Below, in pieces: positions 62,468-64,000 of a stretch of 64,000 nt of DNA (position 1 is the stretch's first letter; each line of letters opens with the position of its first letter). The notes under the pieces were generated by a model. That model did no database searches. It was not told the DNA's origin and was given only the letters and a program-made list of their open reading frames with translations. The translations under genes were made by a program, and so were the position numbers. The stretch is from the NCBI GenBank assembly GCA_012927625.1, contig JABBOV010000012.1, positions 62,001 to 126,000 on the forward strand. The letters are read 5' to 3'. This DNA is from Glaciimonas sp. (GTDB lineage Bacteria; Pseudomonadota; Gammaproteobacteria; Burkholderiales; Burkholderiaceae_D).

Positions 62468-63508
62468 ATGTATAAATTTACCCTCAACATTCTGTCTGCC
62501 GCTATTGCTTTGTCTGTCGTTGCTGGCGCCCATGCAGAAGACAAAGAGTTGAATATTTATTCGGCTCGCCACTACCAAACCGATGATGCGTTATATGGTG
62601 ATTTTACCAAGAGAACCGGGATCAAAATCAACCGCATCGAAGCTGATGACAATGCGCTGCTGGAACGTTTGAAGACTGAAGGCAAGAACAGTCCGGCCGA
62701 TATCATCTTGATGGTGGACGCCGCGCGTTTATGGCGCGCACAAATCGAGGGGTTGTTCCAACCAGTCAAATCGAAGGTTCTAGCAGCGCGCATCCCGGCC
62801 CACCTACAAGGCAATGACGCTGGACAAGGACCGCAATGGTATGGCTTTTCGACCCGCGCCCGCGTAATCGTCTACAACAAAACAACTGTCAAGCCAGAAG
62901 ATGTAGCAACTTACGAAGCACTGGCCGAACCGAAAAACAAGGGTAAAGTCTGCACCCGTTCCGGCTCACATCCTTATATGCTGTCTTTGATCGGCTCTCT
63001 GGTTGAGCGCGATGGCGAGAAAGCTACGGAAGAATGGGCGCGCGGCATGGTCAGCAATTTTGCCCGCCCCCCACGCGGTGGCGATACCGACCAAATCCAC
63101 GGCGTAGCCTCCGGCGAATGTGGAGTAGCGCTAACCAATAGTTATTACTATGTGCGCATGATGCGCTCGACCAAACCGGAAGACCGCCAAGCGATAAACA
63201 AGCTCGGCTTTGTCTGGCCCAATCAAAAAACCTCTGGCACACATGTAAACGTGGCCGGCGGTGGCGTTGCCAAGAATGCTCCGCACCGCGAAGCGGCAGT
63301 CCAATTTTTGGAATATCTGGCCGGCGATTCCGCCCAGCGCAATTTTTCTGATGGCAACAACGAATGGCCAGCGGTGCCCACTGTAGCAACGCACAATCCG
63401 GCTCTGGATTCGCTCGGAAAATTCAAATCTGAAAAACTTTCGATTGCCACCATCGGCAAGAACCAAATTGTGGCGCAAAAAATCTTGGATCGCGCCGGCT
63501 ACAAATAA
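62468..63508 (+). CDS. fbpA: Periplasmic ferric-iron binding protein of an ABC transporter
   Basis: 346 residues. Signal peptide to about residue 23 (VAGAHA-ED). Iron-binding extracellular solute-binding fold of the FbpA/FutA type: ELNIYSARHYQTDDALYGDF near 26-45, VYNKTTVKPEDVATYEALA near 134-152, and the iron-ligand tyrosines in LTNSYYYVRMM near 222-232. Captures Fe3+ in the periplasm for an FbpBC-type importer, whose permease and ATPase are not in this window. A Fur box precedes it, so it should be induced by iron limitation. The AAGG site lies just before the ATG. Confidence 0.93.
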   Translation: MYKFTLNILSAAIALSVVAGAHAEDKELNIYSARHYQTDDALYGDFTKRTGIKINRIEADDNALLERLKTEGKNSPADIILMVDAARLWRAQIEGLFQPVKSKVLAARIPAHLQGNDAGQGPQWYGFSTRARVIVYNKTTVKPEDVATYEALAEPKNKGKVCTRSGSHPYMLSLIGSLVERDGEKATEEWARGMVSNFARPPRGGDTDQIHGVASGECGVALTNSYYYVRMMRSTKPEDRQAINKLGFVWPNQKTSGTHVNVAGGGVAKNAPHREAAVQFLEYLAGDSAQRNFSDGNNEWPAVPTVATHNPALDSLGKFKSEKLSIATIGKNQIVAQKILDRAGYK

Positions 63509-63603
63509 ATTACAAGCTCCCGAAAATCTGATATTTATTGGGAGCATATGCAATAAATACCTAACCGGTTTCAATATTCGAGTGCAACAAGACCAAGTTT
63601 ATC

Positions 63604-63720
63604 GGCCAAGCATGCACGTTATACTGCGTGCTCAACTCGGCCAGCGTTTTCTCGCCTTTGATTGCCGCAAAGGCAATTTACCTTGAATACCGCAGGGTAA
63701 TTTCTTTTGGTACGTTTCAT
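63604..63720 (-). pseudogene. Remnant of an IS3-family transposase OrfA (frameshifted)
   Basis: From the ATG at 63720 the frame reads MKRTKRNYPAVFKV, then a +1-type shift near 63680 is needed to continue as AFAAIKGEKTLAELSTQYNV. Together these are the HTH N-terminus of IS3-type OrfA. The remainder of the element (OrfB, inverted repeats) was not recognised here, so this is a decayed fragment. Confidence 0.6.
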
Positions 63721-64000
63721 CTTCTCTGCTCCCGGTGAGCGTATTGCACTTTCTCATTTGAGCAGAATTGCCACTTGACCGTCTGCCTGAATTTCTGGAA
63801 CCACCTCTATCACTTACAACAATCCTTGCCATTTTTATGCAATATCCAGGTTAGGTGGTTGTTTTGAACAGGACGATGGCTTCCAAAATCGCCCAAAACA
63901 CAGTTGTGACCGATTGTTTTATATACAGCCATACACTGGTTTTTATGTTTGTGTTTCTCACCAAAAAACAGCGTAACCGCATGATATTATGGATAAATAT
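63721..64000. other. Right-edge region without a recognised gene
   Basis: 280 bp. A frame opens at 63876 and runs off the edge (MASKIAQNTVV...), but it has no ribosome site or family signal, so it is not called. The region may hold more of the decayed insertion element. Confidence 0.4.

Noticed and set aside
63516-63545. Terminator hairpin after fbpA
   Set aside because: Only a 6-bp GCTCCC/GGGAGC stem with a long loop and no T-run; too weak to call.
63920-63960. LexA-like box (TATATACAG...CACTGG) near the right edge
   Set aside because: The half-sites do not fit CTG-N10-CAG spacing, and no SOS gene follows within the window.

Overview
The window reads as a chromosomal segment of a denitrifying betaproteobacterium, most like Burkholderiales/Oxalobacteraceae (Herminiimonas-like). 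This rests on gene content and order: carA-carB-greA next to yhbY/rlmE-ftsH-folP-glmM, glnA with ntrB-ntrC, a prpBCDE methylcitrate locus driven by PrpR, and a cd1-type (nirS) denitrification cluster. No database search was possible, so the taxonomic statement is inference. Base composition is moderate to high GC with AT-rich intergenic spacers. No tRNA, rRNA or CRISPR array was seen. The only mobile-element trace is a broken IS3-type fragment at the right edge.

Layout. (1) 1-4177: a CoA-acid catabolic operon on the minus strand (CaiB-type CoA-transferase, HMG-CoA-lyase family enzyme, a semialdehyde dehydrogenase cut by the left edge) with a divergent LysR regulator. (2) 4195-12255: propionate catabolism, prpB-prpC-(MliC-like lipoprotein)-prpD-prpE on minus and the sigma-54 activator prpR divergent on plus, with a near-perfect -24/-12 promoter before prpB. 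(3) 12358-21152: potassium importer kup, an orphan FAD oxidoreductase, and the nitrogen-control block ntrC, ntrB, a DUF4124 protein and glnA; glnA has a recognisable NtrC site and sigma-54 promoter. (4) 21594-25356: a rhodanese protein and the molybdenum-cofactor genes moaA, mobA, moeA. (5) 25542-31999: nitric oxide reductase operon norC-norB-norE-norF-norQ-(NapH-like Fe-S protein)-norD. (6) 32353-38090: rmuC, a truncated globin, a large ABC-type permease and an adenosine/adenine deaminase. (7) 38307-48045: nitrite reductase and heme d1 synthesis, nirS-M-C-F-DL-G-H-J-N on minus with nirE divergent. (8) 48354-59968: an alpha/beta hydrolase, then the conserved housekeeping block. (9) 60199-64000: a HbpS-like protein, an NlpC/P60 hydrolase, a patatin-type lipoprotein and a Fur-box-preceded ferric-iron binding protein.

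How it works together. nirS reduces nitrite to NO and norCB reduces NO to N2O. NirE/DL/G/H/J/F/N build heme d1 for NirS, and the Moco genes would serve a nitrate reductase that is not in this window. FNR/Dnr-like and NsrR-like sites lie before nor and between nirS and nirE. The prp and gln loci are both classic sigma-54 systems.

Beyond the genes, the window carries several families of small palindromic repeats. One pair within the prp operon keeps its hairpin by compensatory base changes. An AT-rich family with GGAGTAT ends occurs about five times, four of them between convergent genes.
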